Shown here: positions 17,050-27,266 of the stretch, piece after piece | Numbering within the stretch: position 1 is the first letter of the stretch | Layout of the letters: each line of letters starts with the position of its first letter | NCBI RefSeq assembly: GCF_000236705.1 | Contig: NC_016599.1 | Coordinates: 868,001-932,000, forward strand | Direction of reading: 5' to 3' | DNA from: Owenweeksia hongkongensis DSM 17368 | GTDB lineage: Bacteria; Bacteroidota; Bacteroidia; Flavobacteriales; Schleiferiaceae | DNA: 64,000 nt | Program-made: the position numbers and the translations under genes | The notes under the pieces: model-generated | Told to the model about the DNA's origin: nothing | Databases searched by the model: none | What the model saw: only the letters and a program-made list of their open reading frames with translations

Positions 17050-17759
17050 TATGCAATGTTGTTAAATACAGCCTGAACATCGTCATCATCATCAATCTTT
17101 TCCAACATTTTTTCAATGTCTACCATCTGTTCTTCCGTAAATTCCACAGGAGTAGTTGGAAATCTTTGTAATGAGGCTTTGCTCGCTTCAATACCCTTTT
17201 CTTCTAATGCTGAAGATAATGTTCCAAAGGCAGTGTAGTCTCCATACAAGTACACAGTTTCTTCATCCACATCAATCTCTTCCAGTCCAGCGTCAATAAG
17301 CTCAAGCTCCAATTCTTCTGTATCTTCAATTTTACTGGCTTCAATCTCAAATACTGCCTTACGATCAAACATAAATTCAAGTGATCCGGTAGGAACGATT
17401 GCTCCACCTGCCTTATTGAAATATGATTTTACGTTAGCTACTGTTCTGGTAGTGTTATCAGAAGCGCACTCTACAAAAACTAAAACTCCATGAGGGCCTT
17501 TGCCTTCATAGTTTACTTCTACATAGTTTTCTGCATCATTGCCCGAAGCCCTTTTTATAGCATTCTCGATATTGTCTTTGGGCATGTTTTGCGCCTTCGC
17601 ATTTTGAATGGCTGTGCGCAAAGCTGAGTTTGTATCAGGATCTATCCCTCCCTCTTTTGCAGCCATGGTAATGGCTTTGGCCAATCGAGGAAATATTCTG
17701 GACATCTTGCCCCATCTCTTTTCTTTTGCTGCTCTTCTATATTCAAATGCTCTTCCCAT
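17049..17759 (-). CDS. yebC: YebC/PmpR-family protein
   Basis: This 236-residue protein starts [21 protein letters not shown], the Bacteroidota form of the YebC N-terminus. [34 protein letters not shown] is recognisable in pieces (residues 37-70), as is the later [18 protein letters not shown]. The tail is acidic ([12 protein letters not shown]). The family was named as transcriptional regulators; some members help ribosomes through proline-rich stretches. It is transcribed from a good promoter at 17787 and is followed by osmC with overlapping stop and start codons. Confidence 0.93.
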   Translation of the reverse strand: MGRAFEYRRAAKEKRWGKMSRIFPRLAKAITMAAKEGGIDPDTNSALRTAIQNAKAQNMPKDNIENAIKRASGNDAENYVEVNYEGKGPHGVLVFVECASDNTTRTVANVKSYFNKAGGAIVPTGSLEFMFDRKAVFEIEASKIEDTEELELELIDAGLEEIDVDEETVYLYGDYTAFGTLSSALEEKGIEASKASLQRFPTTPVEFTEEQMVDIEKMLEKIDDDDDVQAVFNNIA

Positions 17760-17786
17760 ATAATCTTATCTTTTTTTCAAGGAGCA

Positions 17787-17815
17787 CAAAAATAATTATA
17801 TCCTTTATACTTCAA
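17787..17815 (-). promoter_or_regulatory. Promoter of yebC-osmC
   Basis: On the minus strand TTG (17813-17815), an 18-nt spacer and TATTTTTG (17787-17794) give a -33/-7 pair of the Bacteroidota type. The -7 box lies 28 nt upstream of the yebC ATG. Confidence 0.55.
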
Positions 17816-17828
17816 TGCTTACAGAAGT

Positions 17829-18074
17829 TTAATCCAAATACTTTCCTCCCATTCTCTTGATACCTACTTTGAGCATTGTGGCTGTAAAACCAGTGATCAC
17901 TGACCATCCTATGACATGTAACCAGTTTATATCTTCATCCTTTACTGCATTTGGTGGTTCTTTATCAAAAATACCTTCATAACCTTTTTCCATTATTCTT
18001 TTCAAAAAAAATCCGGCAGCCAAGGCTCCAAGTCCTACTGCTATTTCTTTTGCTTGCTTTTCAGAAATGTTCAT
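17829..18074 (-). CDS. DUF4235-like small membrane protein
   Basis: This 81-residue protein has two hydrophobic segments, VGLGALAAGFFLKRIME and WLHVIGWSVITGFTATML. They are joined by a KEPPNAVKDEDINW loop typical of DUF4235. It is the last gene of a YihY-DUF1206-DUF4235 run on the minus strand, 31 nt after DUF1206. Function is unknown; the set is all inner-membrane proteins. Confidence 0.7.
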   Translation of the reverse strand: MNISEKQAKEIAVGLGALAAGFFLKRIMEKGYEGIFDKEPPNAVKDEDINWLHVIGWSVITGFTATMLKVGIKRMGGKYLD

Positions 18075-18105
18075 AATTAGTCGATTTTATTTAATTTTTA
18101 AATTT

Positions 18106-18900
18106 TTATAAAAGTTTAGTCATATTACTATAGCGCGCCACCAGAATACAAAATAAACCATAGCTCAAAAACCCTAATGCTAATACTCCCATGAGAATAC
18201 GACCATAGTCGTAAGTTAATAGATGCCGAAAAGCCCCAGTGGTACCATCATAGGCATCAGCATTATGATCCAGAATAACTATTAGTAATAAATAGGACAA
18301 TATTCCAAAAAGGGCAAATCTTGCGTAATAACCAATTCGCCCCGTATACTTTACCAATTTATAAGCCTTATCTGGCTGGTCATCAATTTGAATCATATAT
18401 TTTCCTGTAAAAGCTAAATAACCCTGAAATATAGCCTGACCAGCAACTCCTATAGCAATAGCCCCGATAAGCCAGGGCCCAATGTTTGTTTCCAAAAGTT
18501 TACCCAGCATTACTTTTTCTTTTTCTCCACCCGAAGATGCTTTTCCAAAAAGTGCCTTGGCAAAAGAAAAGGCAATGGAGCCATAAAATAAACCAGAATA
18601 CACATATTGAACTCTTACACCATATCGTTTTACATCGGCTACATCTTCACCCCTGGGGTCGGCATACGCCAGATAAAACCGCCATAAGGTATATGCTACC
18701 AGCCCCAATGCTACAATAGCTACCATTATTTTACCGGCAGGGATATCCAATAGAAAAAGCATCACACCTTTTTGATCAGAAACTTTTCCTCCTAGGCCAA
18801 ATGCAGCCATAGTTACAAGAGCTCCCAACAATACATATATCATCCCCTTAGTGCCAAAACCCAATTGCCGTAGCCGCTGTAGCCTTTTTTCTCTGTCCAT
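18106..18900 (-). CDS. DUF1206 membrane protein
   Basis: This 264-residue protein has six membrane segments arranged as three two-helix repeats. Each repeat begins with a GYxxRG-like phrase (LGFGTKGMIYVLLGAL, YGVRVQYVYSGLFYG, TGRIGYYARFALFGI). This is the DUF1206 pattern. No catalytic residues are evident. Its start directly abuts the stop of the YihY gene, so they form one transcript. The function of the family is not known. Confidence 0.8.
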   Translation of the reverse strand: MDREKRLQRLRQLGFGTKGMIYVLLGALVTMAAFGLGGKVSDQKGVMLFLLDIPAGKIMVAIVALGLVAYTLWRFYLAYADPRGEDVADVKRYGVRVQYVYSGLFYGSIAFSFAKALFGKASSGGEKEKVMLGKLLETNIGPWLIGAIAIGVAGQAIFQGYLAFTGKYMIQIDDQPDKAYKLVKYTGRIGYYARFALFGILSYLLLIVILDHNADAYDGTTGAFRHLLTYDYGRILMGVLALGFLSYGLFCILVARYSNMTKLL

Positions 18901-19833
18901 TTAGTCTTTTATAGGTTCCGGTTTATCTTCCATATTTTTAAGAATATGCTCTGCACGCCATTTAGCATGTTTACTAGGTCGTATTTTATGATTGTATTTA
19001 CGGGCATGCACTTGCGTAAATTCAGCACCGAAAAACAAAATAAGGCAAGTATAATTTACCCATATCATAACCAAAATGATAGTGCCTGCCGCTCCAAAAC
19101 TAGAAGACGGGTCAGCATGCGCAAAGTAGAGACCTAGCAATGTTTTACCAATTGAAAACAAAACTGCAGTCACAATACTACCCACCCAAACCGATTTCCA
19201 GGAAATTTCGACATCCGGCAAAAACTTAAACATTACTGCAAAAAGCAAGGAAACCACTCCTAAGGATAGTACGAAGTTGAGTAACTGAACCGCATATAAT
19301 AATACATCTCCAAAATTATTGTCAATCCAGTTTCCTAGAATTGATATAATTGCAGAAAGTACCAGTGTGATAAGGAGCAAAAAAGCTATTACTAAAATTA
19401 ACCCCAGAGAAGAAGCTCTATCTAATATTAGTTTTTTGATTCCATTTTCAGGACTAGACTCTACATCCCAAATATAGTTGAGGGATTTCTGCAATTGAAA
19501 AAATAGGGTGGTAGCACCAAAAATTAATGTAAGCACTCCAATAGTTTTCATCACAAAATTACTATCGTTAAGCTCTACATTTGCAAGCAAATCTTCTATT
19601 CCTGTTGCAGCCTCCGGTCCCATAAATTGGGAAACTTGAGCACTAATCTCTCCTCTGATCGCCTCTGGACCAAATAGTGAACCCGCCACCCAGATTACAA
19701 TCATTAATAAACCTGGTATAGAAAATATTGCATAGTAAGCAATAATGGCGCTTTGACGAAATGGGTCGCTATCATTCCAACTTTTTGCAGTGGCTTTTAG
19801 CATTTCCCAAATACTCTTAGGGTTTATCCTCAT
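18901..19833 (-). CDS. YihY/virulence factor BrkB-family membrane protein
   Basis: This 310-residue protein has about six membrane segments and the family phrases SAIIAYYAIFSIPGLL, GATTLFFQLQKSLNYIWDV, FKFLPDVEISWKSVWVG and SSSFGAAGTIILVMIWVNYTCLILFFGAEFT (positions 236-267). The family was once called ribonuclease BN by mistake; its role is unsettled, with transport or envelope functions proposed. The C-terminal 35 residues are cytoplasmic and charged. It is first in an operon with DUF1206 and DUF4235 genes. Confidence 0.88.
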   Translation of the reverse strand: MRINPKSIWEMLKATAKSWNDSDPFRQSAIIAYYAIFSIPGLLMIVIWVAGSLFGPEAIRGEISAQVSQFMGPEAATGIEDLLANVELNDSNFVMKTIGVLTLIFGATTLFFQLQKSLNYIWDVESSPENGIKKLILDRASSLGLILVIAFLLLITLVLSAIISILGNWIDNNFGDVLLYAVQLLNFVLSLGVVSLLFAVMFKFLPDVEISWKSVWVGSIVTAVLFSIGKTLLGLYFAHADPSSSFGAAGTIILVMIWVNYTCLILFFGAEFTQVHARKYNHKIRPSKHAKWRAEHILKNMEDKPEPIKD

Positions 19834-19941
19834 CTTTAATATTATCTTTCTTTTAGTTTATAACCCAAAAAGGACTGTTTTGTTAATTGGTTTTTGAAAA
19901 ACCTTTATAATGAATCAGGGTTTCATTACAAAACATATTAT

Positions 19942-21756
19942 ATGAGCGTAGATGCTTACATCGTAATTGCCATACTTGTGGTGGCACTTTTTCTCTTTAT
20001 TACAGAAAAAGTTTCCATCGATCTTACGGCTATATTGATTGCTGTGTCGCTTATGCTCACCGGGGTTGTAAGCATTCCTGAAGGACTATCAGGATTTAGT
20101 AACCAAGCCACTATTACCATTTTGGCTTTGCTCATTCTTTCTGCCGGCTTAGAGGAAACAGGCTTACTCGAACGTTTAGGTTTTAGTTTATCAAAATTAG
20201 CATCGAGCAGTGTTCCTATTACTTTATTGGTAATAATGATTCCTGCGGCTATTTTAAGCGCATTCCTTAATAATACTGCGGTTATCACCATTTTCCTACC
20301 CATCGTAATTACAATGGCTAACCAAAAAAACATTTCGCCCTCACTCCTACTCATGCCATTGGCTTTTGTGAGTATCCTTGGCGGGATGAGTACGCTGATA
20401 GGAACCAGTACAAACCTTTTGGTAAACACAGTTGCTCGGCAATACGGTACCGATGTTTTAACCTTTTTCGAATTTGCTCCCTACGGTATTGCTGGTGTAA
20501 TATTCTGCATATTTTTCTTTGCTTTTGGCGGATATAAGCTAATTCCTTCTCGTAAGCGCGTGAAGGATTACAACCAAAAATTCACTACTGATACTTACCA
20601 AGCCGAGATAGTAATTTCTAATCCCGAATACATTAACTCCCTAAATCTAAAAGAGCTTTTTAAGAAGAAAGAAATTGAAATCATAAAACTGCTTAGAAAA
20701 CGAGAAGTACAAAATGTACAGCTCCACTTAGATGAACTGGAAAAAGATGACAGGCTTATTATAAAGGCAGATGTAAAAGCGTTGATAAGCTTACAGGAAG
20801 ACGATGGATTGACGCTGCATACCGGTATTAAAGAAGGACTGGAAAAAGATAAAGACAGTATAATTGCCGAAACCGTAGTCAGCCCTTCGTCTTCCCTTGC
20901 AGGTAATTTATTTAACCCTGCTTCCTTCCATAGAAAATACGGTGCTTACCCTTTAGCTATTCGTCAGGTGAGTGATGTATACTTTAGGAATCTTGGCAAA
21001 AGACTTTTTGCGATAAATCGCATCAATATTGGTGATAGTATTTTGGTGGAAGCACCTCCTCATTTTTTTGAAAAACCAGAAGTAAAACACGACCTCATTC
21101 AATACAGGATATTACAAGGAAAGTCAAAACCTATCTTCAAACAACTTTTAGCAGCTGGCATCATCTTGATGGTAGTTCTATTGGCTGCGCTCAATATTAT
21201 ACCAATTGCAGTAAGTGCTCTTGGTGGAGTTGTTCTTATGGCTTTTTTAGGGATATTTAAAACCGAAAAGCTTTACGAAAAGATTGACTGGAGAATTTAC
21301 TTTCTACTTGCCGGGATTATTCCACTTGGCGTTGCCATGCAAAACACCGGTTTGGATAAAGAAATGGCAGCTTTGGTAATATCAAGTACTGACGGTTTTG
21401 AGCCATTTTGGGTGATTCTGGCCTTTTTCTTAACTACAACGCTGGTGACTAATTTTATTTCAAATAATGCAGCCGCACTTCTTATGGCTCCTGTAGTTCT
21501 AAGCCTTGCCGGGCAAACAGACATTGACCCTAAAGCTCTTCTGCTAGCCGTGACTTTTGGTGCCAGCACCTGTTTTGTTTCACCCTTGGGCTATCACACT
21601 TTGGCCATTATTTATGGCCCTGGTAAATACAAGTTTAGCGACTACCTGCGGGCTGGCTTACCTATTACATTGGTGATTGCATTTCTATTCAGCTTGATGT
21701 TAGATTATAATTATAATGGAGAAGCGGCCATCATCCGCTCACTCTTAGCTCAATAA
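19942..21756 (+). CDS. SLC13/DASS-type transporter with two TrkA-C domains
   Basis: This 604-residue transporter has an N-terminal membrane half (SVDAYIVIAILVVALFLF onward, with FLNNTAVITIFLPIV and GGMSTLIGTSTNLLV). Two cytosolic RCK/TrkA-C-like domains follow (about residues 205-290 and 320-385). The C-terminal membrane half has the matching NFISNNAAALLMAPVV and GASTCFVSPLGYHT. The paired NNTA/SNNAA and TST motifs mark the DASS/ArsB-like fold. Family members with central TrkA-C domains move sulfate, silicate-like or dicarboxylate anions; the substrate here is not known. An in-frame TTG at 19894 is rejected in favour of the ATG at 19942. Confidence 0.85.
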   Translation: MSVDAYIVIAILVVALFLFITEKVSIDLTAILIAVSLMLTGVVSIPEGLSGFSNQATITILALLILSAGLEETGLLERLGFSLSKLASSSVPITLLVIMIPAAILSAFLNNTAVITIFLPIVITMANQKNISPSLLLMPLAFVSILGGMSTLIGTSTNLLVNTVARQYGTDVLTFFEFAPYGIAGVIFCIFFFAFGGYKLIPSRKRVKDYNQKFTTDTYQAEIVISNPEYINSLNLKELFKKKEIEIIKLLRKREVQNVQLHLDELEKDDRLIIKADVKALISLQEDDGLTLHTGIKEGLEKDKDSIIAETVVSPSSSLAGNLFNPASFHRKYGAYPLAIRQVSDVYFRNLGKRLFAINRINIGDSILVEAPPHFFEKPEVKHDLIQYRILQGKSKPIFKQLLAAGIILMVVLLAALNIIPIAVSALGGVVLMAFLGIFKTEKLYEKIDWRIYFLLAGIIPLGVAMQNTGLDKEMAALVISSTDGFEPFWVILAFFLTTTLVTNFISNNAAALLMAPVVLSLAGQTDIDPKALLLAVTFGASTCFVSPLGYHTLAIIYGPGKYKFSDYLRAGLPITLVIAFLFSLMLDYNYNGEAAIIRSLLAQ

Positions 21757-21790
21757 AAAAAGGCTGACTCATTTCTGAATCAGCCTTTCG
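21755..21790. terminator. Bidirectional terminator
   Basis: AAAGGCTGA (21759-21767) and TCAGCCTTT (21780-21788) form a 9-bp stem around a 12-nt loop. An A-run lies before it. It separates the convergent transporter and gyrA genes. Confidence 0.75.
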
Positions 21791-21814
21791 CATTATTTAT
21801 AAAGGAAGTTTGAT

Positions 21815-24400
21815 TTATTCCTCCTCGCCATCAGCTTCAGGAGTTTCTCCCTCTGTGGTGTCTTCGGTTTCTTCAGTTGCAGCGGCACCTTCGGCACCCT
21901 CTACTACTGTTCCTTCCATTCCTTCTTCACCTTCCAGTAGTTCCTCATCCTCTTCTTCAGCGGCAGGTACTTTAGCTACAGAAGCAATTGCATCCTTCTT
22001 CTTAAGGTTGATAATACGCACACCCTGAGTTGCGCGGCCCATTACTCTAAGCTCGGCCACTCCTGTTCTTATCATCACACCACTCTTGTTAATGATTACC
22101 AAATCCTCTTCATCGCTTACAGCCTTAATAGCTACAAGGTTTCCGGTTTTTTCCGTAGTGTTAAGTGTTTTCACACCTTTACCACCTCTGTTGGTCACAC
22201 GGTAATCCTCAAGAAGTGTACGTTTTCCGTATCCTTTTTCAGTAACTACAAGAATTGTTGGCTCTTCTTCCCCGTGAGGAACAGTCACCATTCCGATTAC
22301 TTCGTCTTCTTCGTTTTCAAGAGTTACACCACGCACACCACTGGCATTTCTACCCATAGAGCGAACGTTCTCTTCATTAAAGCGAATTGCTTTACCACTC
22401 TTCTTAGCCATTAGGATTTCATCCTTACCGGTAGTCAATTTAGCTTCAAGCAGAAGGTCACCTTCTCTTACAGTAATAGCATTAATACCATTAACACGTG
22501 GACGAGAATAAGCTTCTAAAGGAGTCTTTTTAATAACACCCTTTTCAGTAACCATCACAATAAAGTGGCTATTGATATACTCTTCGTCTTTAAGGTCTTT
22601 GGTGTTTATAAACGCTCTTACCTTATCATCCTGAGGAATATTGATCAAGTTTTGGATAGCTCGTCCTTTGCTGGCTTTTGAGCCTTCAGGAATTTCATAA
22701 ACTCTCAACCAATAACATCTTCCCCACTCTGTAAAGAATAGCATATACTGGTGGTTGGTAGCTACAAATATGTGCTCCACAAAGTCGGCATCACGTGTAT
22801 TCACACCTTTTTGTCCAACACCACCACGGTTTTGTTTTTTGTATTCGGTAAGCGGTGTACGCTTGATATATCCAGCATGAGAAATGGTAATTACCACTTC
22901 TTCGTTAGGAATCATATCTTCGATGCTCACATCACCACCAGCATACTCGATGTCAGTTCTGCGCTCATCACCGTACTTTTCTTTTACTTCTTCAAGCTCT
23001 TCTTTAATGATGGTCATTCTAAGATCTTCCTCAGCAAGAATACGCTTGAAATAAGCGATTCTTTCCATCAACTCAGCATACTCTTCTTTAATCTTATCGC
23101 GCTCAAGTCCGGTAAGCTTTTGTAGACGCAAATCAAGGATTGCTCGAGCCTGAAGCTCTGAAAGGTTATAATTGCCCATCAAACCATTACGCGCTTCTTC
23201 TGGAGTTTGTGACCCACGGATAAGTGCAATGATTTCGTCAAGGTGATCCAAAGCAATTAGCAATCCTTCAAGGATATGTGCTCTTTCTTCTGCTTTGCGC
23301 AATTCATACTTTGTTCTTCTGATTACCACATCTACGCGGTGCTCCACAAAGTATTTGATAAGCTCTTTAAGGTTAAGCTGCTCAGGACGTCCTTTTACAA
23401 GGGCAATATTATTTACCGAAAAAGAAGACTGAAGAGCCGTGTACTTGTAAAGCTTGTTTAGTACCACATTTGGCACAGCATCACGCTTTAGATAATACAC
23501 GATACGCATTCCCTTACGGTCACTTTCATCCTTAATATCAGAAATACCGTCAAGCTTCTTATCATTGATAAGGTCTGCGGTTTTCTTAATCATGTCAGCC
23601 TTATTTACCTGAAATGGAATTTCGGTAACAATGATACATTCCCTACCTTTTACTTCTTCCATGGTCGCTTTCGCGCGAAGCACAATTCTTCCACGACCAG
23701 TTTCAAAGGCATCCTTAACTCCATCGTATCCATATATAGTACCCCCCGTTGGGAAGTCAGGAGCGGTAATATGCTGCATTAGCTCCTCAATGGTAATGTC
23801 ATAATTCTCGATGTAGGCAATGATTCCATTCACTACCTCTGTAAGGTTGTGAGGTGGCATATTAGTAGCCATACCTACTGCAATACCACTTGCCCCGTTT
23901 ACCAAAAGGTTTGGAATACGGGTAGGTAATACGGTTGGTTCGCTTAACGTATCATCAAAGTTTAGCTGTGTATCCACAGTTTCCTTGTCAATATCGGCAA
24001 GCATTTCTTCAGATATTTTCTGAAGCTTGGCTTCGGTATATCGCATTGCTGCGGGCGGATCACCATCCACACTACCAAAGTTACCCTGTCCGTTTACCAT
24101 CATGTAGCGCAAACTCCATGGTTGCGCCATACGTACCATAGCATCATATACAGAAGTATCACCATGTGGGTGAAACTTACCCAGTACCTCTCCTACAATA
24201 CGAGCTGATTTTTTATGAGAACGGTTAGAAAGTACTCCTAACTCGTACATTCCGTATAAAACCCTGCGGTGTACGGGCTTCATACCATCACGTACATCTG
24301 GTAGTGCACGTGAAACGATCACCGACATAGAGTAGTCGATGTAAGAGGATTTCATTTCCTCTTCAATGTTAATAGGTATTATTCTTTCGCCTTCGGCCAT
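21815..24400 (-). CDS. gyrA: DNA gyrase subunit A
   Basis: This 861-residue protein is the DNA-cleaving subunit of gyrase. The catalytic Tyr is Y121 in AAMRYTEAK. The quinolone region reads [19 protein letters not shown], with T82 at the position of E. coli S83 and D86 at that of D87. The C-terminal beta-pinwheel has the GyrA box as [10 protein letters not shown]. The last 45 residues are a low-complexity acidic tail rich in E, G and T. gyrA is divergent from clpC across a 260-nt spacer. No clear -7 box was found for it; TATATTTA on the minus strand at 24447-24454 is the nearest match. Confidence 0.97.
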   Translation of the reverse strand: MAEGERIIPINIEEEMKSSYIDYSMSVIVSRALPDVRDGMKPVHRRVLYGMYELGVLSNRSHKKSARIVGEVLGKFHPHGDTSVYDAMVRMAQPWSLRYMMVNGQGNFGSVDGDPPAAMRYTEAKLQKISEEMLADIDKETVDTQLNFDDTLSEPTVLPTRIPNLLVNGASGIAVGMATNMPPHNLTEVVNGIIAYIENYDITIEELMQHITAPDFPTGGTIYGYDGVKDAFETGRGRIVLRAKATMEEVKGRECIIVTEIPFQVNKADMIKKTADLINDKKLDGISDIKDESDRKGMRIVYYLKRDAVPNVVLNKLYKYTALQSSFSVNNIALVKGRPEQLNLKELIKYFVEHRVDVVIRRTKYELRKAEERAHILEGLLIALDHLDEIIALIRGSQTPEEARNGLMGNYNLSELQARAILDLRLQKLTGLERDKIKEEYAELMERIAYFKRILAEEDLRMTIIKEELEEVKEKYGDERRTDIEYAGGDVSIEDMIPNEEVVITISHAGYIKRTPLTEYKKQNRGGVGQKGVNTRDADFVEHIFVATNHQYMLFFTEWGRCYWLRVYEIPEGSKASKGRAIQNLINIPQDDKVRAFINTKDLKDEEYINSHFIVMVTEKGVIKKTPLEAYSRPRVNGINAITVREGDLLLEAKLTTGKDEILMAKKSGKAIRFNEENVRSMGRNASGVRGVTLENEEDEVIGMVTVPHGEEEPTILVVTEKGYGKRTLLEDYRVTNRGGKGVKTLNTTEKTGNLVAIKAVSDEEDLVIINKSGVMIRTGVAELRVMGRATQGVRIINLKKKDAIASVAKVPAAEEEDEELLEGEEGMEGTVVEGAEGAAATEETEDTTEGETPEADGEEE

Positions 24401-24544
24401 GTTGTCAGTGTTTTACCTTACTATAAAGTATAGGTTATTCAAGCCGTAAATATAAGTACTCTTATACCCTATAAAAGTCGCCAAACCCCTTATTTCTTCA
24501 CAATATTCCCTTTTTGGCTGTTAATAATTATAAAGTAACCCTTA

Positions 24545-24575
24545 TTTGGCCGTTCCATCAATAAAGCTACATTTG
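24545..24575 (+). promoter_or_regulatory. Promoter of clpC (full -33/-7 match)
   Basis: TTTG (24545-24548), a 19-nt spacer and TACATTTG (24568-24575) match the Bacteroidota promoter consensus at every defined position. The start of transcription should be near 24581, leaving a leader of about 80 nt before the clpC ATG. Confidence 0.7.
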
Positions 24576-24660
24576 AGAATAAGCCTCAATGGCATAATAT
24601 TCGTAAGTTTATTTGTAAGAACCCACGGATTACTATAATTCCCTTTTTAGAAAAATAGAT

Positions 24661-27207
24661 ATGGACGAAAACTTTTCACCCCGAGTAAAAGACGTGATCA
24701 GCTATAGCAAAGAAGAAGCTATACGACTGGGACACGACTACATAGGTACTGAACATTTGATGCTTGGATTGATTCGTGAAGGTGAAGGTAGTGCCATCCA
24801 GATTTTAGAAGATCTGGGTGTAGATGTACCCGCTTTCCGAAGAAAAATAGAGGCCATTAGCGCCCCCAATATCTCAGGTCAAATAAATACAAAGAAGAAC
24901 CTACCGCTTACAAGACAAGCGGAAAAAGCACTGAAAACCACGTTTTTAGAAGCTAAACTTTTTCAAAGCAATCAAATTCGCACCTCGCACCTTTTGCTGT
25001 GTATACTGCGCAATGACGATGATCCTGTGTCCCGAATTTTGAGACATTATGAAATTAATTACGATAACGTAAAAACAGAGTATCAATCGCATTATGCTGA
25101 TGAACTAAAAGATAAACCGCGTGCCGAAATGTCTTATGGTGAAGATGATGATGACTTTGAACGTAAAGACCCTGGCTACACTGGTGGTAAAGGAAAAACT
25201 GAAACAAAAACCAAGACTCCTGTTTTGGATAACTTTGGTAGAGACCTTACCAAATTGGCAGAAGATGGAAAACTTGATCCCGTAGTGGGAAGAGAAAAAG
25301 AGATTGAGCGTGTTTCTCAAATTCTTTCTCGTAGAAAGAAAAACAACCCCCTACTTATTGGTGAGCCTGGTGTTGGTAAATCTGCAATAGCAGAAGGACT
25401 AGCCTTGCGCATTGTGAAGAGAAAAGTATCTCGTGTACTTTTTGACAAGCGTGTAGTTACTTTAGATCTTGCTTCATTAGTAGCAGGAACAAAATACCGA
25501 GGCCAATTTGAAGAGCGTATGAAAGCTTTGATGAATGAGTTGGAGAAAAACGAAAACATCATTTTATTCATTGATGAACTTCACACAATTGTAGGTGCCG
25601 GTGGTGCTACTGGATCTTTGGATGCCAGCAATATGTTTAAGCCAGCTCTTGCACGTGGAGAAATTCAATGCATTGGAGCTACTACGCTTGACGAATACCG
25701 TCAATATATTGAGAAAGATGGTGCTCTGGAAAGGCGTTTCCAAAAAGTGATGGTAGATCCTACCACCCCTGATGAAACGATTCAGATCCTTAATAATATT
25801 AAGGATAAATACGAAGATCACCACAACGTAATTTATACTGAAGAAGCTATCAAAGCTTGCGTGGCTCTTACTTCTCGTTATATCAGCGATCGTCATTTGC
25901 CGGATAAGGCAATTGATGCATTGGATGAGGCTGGATCAAGAGTTCATATTACAAGCATTCATGTTCCTAAGGATGTAATGGAGCTTGAGAAAAAACTTGA
26001 AGAGATTCGCGAGCAGAAGATTCAGGTGGTGAAGAAACAGCGCTATGAAGAAGCTGCTAAACTTCGAGATGATGAAAAGCGTGTGGAAGGTCAACTTCAA
26101 GATGCTCAGGCTGCCTGGGAAGAAGAAGTGAAGAAGAACCGCGAAACTGTAGATGAGCCGGATGTAGCCGAAGTTGTAGCTATGATGACAGGTATTCCTG
26201 TACAGCGTGTGGCGCAGCATGAGAGCAATCGCCTTACCGGAATGGGCAAGGAAATGAAAAGCCAAATTATCGGTCAGGATGATGCGGTAGATAAGATTGT
26301 GAAAGCTATTCAGCGTAACCGTGCAGGATTGAAAGATCCGAATAAACCGATTGGTTCGTTCATCTTTTTAGGGCCTACTGGAGTTGGTAAAACTCAGCTT
26401 GCAAAGGAGCTTTCTAAAAGCTTATTTGACAGCGAAGATAATCTCATTCGAATTGATATGAGTGAGTACATGGAGAAATTTGCCATTTCAAGATTGGTAG
26501 GAGCGCCTCCCGGATACGTAGGATATGAAGAAGGCGGACAGCTTACTGAAAAGGTGCGCAGAAAACCTTATTCTGTAGTTCTTTTGGATGAGATTGAAAA
26601 AGCTCACCCGGATGTGTTTAACTTATTGCTACAAGCTCTGGATGATGGACATATGACGGATAGCTTGGGTCGCAAAGTTGACTTTAAGAATACCATCATT
26701 ATTATGACTTCTAACATCGGTACCCGCCAGTTGAAGGACTTTGGTGGCGGTGTAGGATTTGGCACAGCGGCTAAAACTTCTAACCCAAGTGATGTGGCCA
26801 AGGGTGTAATTGAAACCGCTCTTAAGCGTGCTTTTGCCCCTGAATTCTTGAACCGTATTGATGATGTAATTCTGTTCAACAGCCTTAGCAAAAAAGATAT
26901 CCTTAAGATTATCGATATCGAATTGGTAAAGCTTTACAAGCGTATTGAAGGACTTGGATACAATGTAAAAATGAGTACCAAGGCCAAGGAATATATTGCT
27001 GACAAAGGCTTTGACGAGAAGTTTGGTGCGCGCCCACTGGCACGCGCTATTCAGAAATATGTTGAAGATCCATTAGCAGAGCAAATCATAAACTCTGAAG
27101 TGGAAGAAGGTGATGAAATCTTTATCGACCTTAAGAAAGGTAAGGATGAGCAAGAAATCACCGTTACTATAAATAAGAAAACAGAAAAGGCTGAAGACGA
27201 ATCATAG
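24661..27207 (+). CDS. clpC: ATP-dependent Clp protease ATP-binding subunit ClpC
   Basis: ClpC unfolds proteins and feeds them to the ClpP peptidase. The 848-residue protein has a Clp-N double repeat (1-145). The first AAA+ domain has Walker A GEPGVGKS (234-241) and Walker B ILFIDELH (301-308). A UVR-type middle domain follows (RYEEAAKLRDDEKRV). The second AAA+ domain has Walker A GPTGVGKT (571-578) and Walker B VLLDEIEK. The short middle domain separates it from ClpB. It has its own strong promoter. An IS3-family element begins 7 nt after the stop codon and has displaced the gene's original terminator (28611-28648). Confidence 0.96.
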   Translation: MDENFSPRVKDVISYSKEEAIRLGHDYIGTEHLMLGLIREGEGSAIQILEDLGVDVPAFRRKIEAISAPNISGQINTKKNLPLTRQAEKALKTTFLEAKLFQSNQIRTSHLLLCILRNDDDPVSRILRHYEINYDNVKTEYQSHYADELKDKPRAEMSYGEDDDDFERKDPGYTGGKGKTETKTKTPVLDNFGRDLTKLAEDGKLDPVVGREKEIERVSQILSRRKKNNPLLIGEPGVGKSAIAEGLALRIVKRKVSRVLFDKRVVTLDLASLVAGTKYRGQFEERMKALMNELEKNENIILFIDELHTIVGAGGATGSLDASNMFKPALARGEIQCIGATTLDEYRQYIEKDGALERRFQKVMVDPTTPDETIQILNNIKDKYEDHHNVIYTEEAIKACVALTSRYISDRHLPDKAIDALDEAGSRVHITSIHVPKDVMELEKKLEEIREQKIQVVKKQRYEEAAKLRDDEKRVEGQLQDAQAAWEEEVKKNRETVDEPDVAEVVAMMTGIPVQRVAQHESNRLTGMGKEMKSQIIGQDDAVDKIVKAIQRNRAGLKDPNKPIGSFIFLGPTGVGKTQLAKELSKSLFDSEDNLIRIDMSEYMEKFAISRLVGAPPGYVGYEEGGQLTEKVRRKPYSVVLLDEIEKAHPDVFNLLLQALDDGHMTDSLGRKVDFKNTIIIMTSNIGTRQLKDFGGGVGFGTAAKTSNPSDVAKGVIETALKRAFAPEFLNRIDDVILFNSLSKKDILKIIDIELVKLYKRIEGLGYNVKMSTKAKEYIADKGFDEKFGARPLARAIQKYVEDPLAEQIINSEVEEGDEIFIDLKKGKDEQEITVTINKKTEKAEDES

Positions 27208-27266
27208 TCTGAGCTGTCCCGTCCTAAATAACCGATACAGGTTTTTATATAGATTAAACATAGTAA

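Noticed and set aside
24447-24454. TATATTTA as gyrA -7 promoter box
   Set aside because: One mismatch to consensus and no -33 element at a suitable distance; not strong enough to list as a feature.
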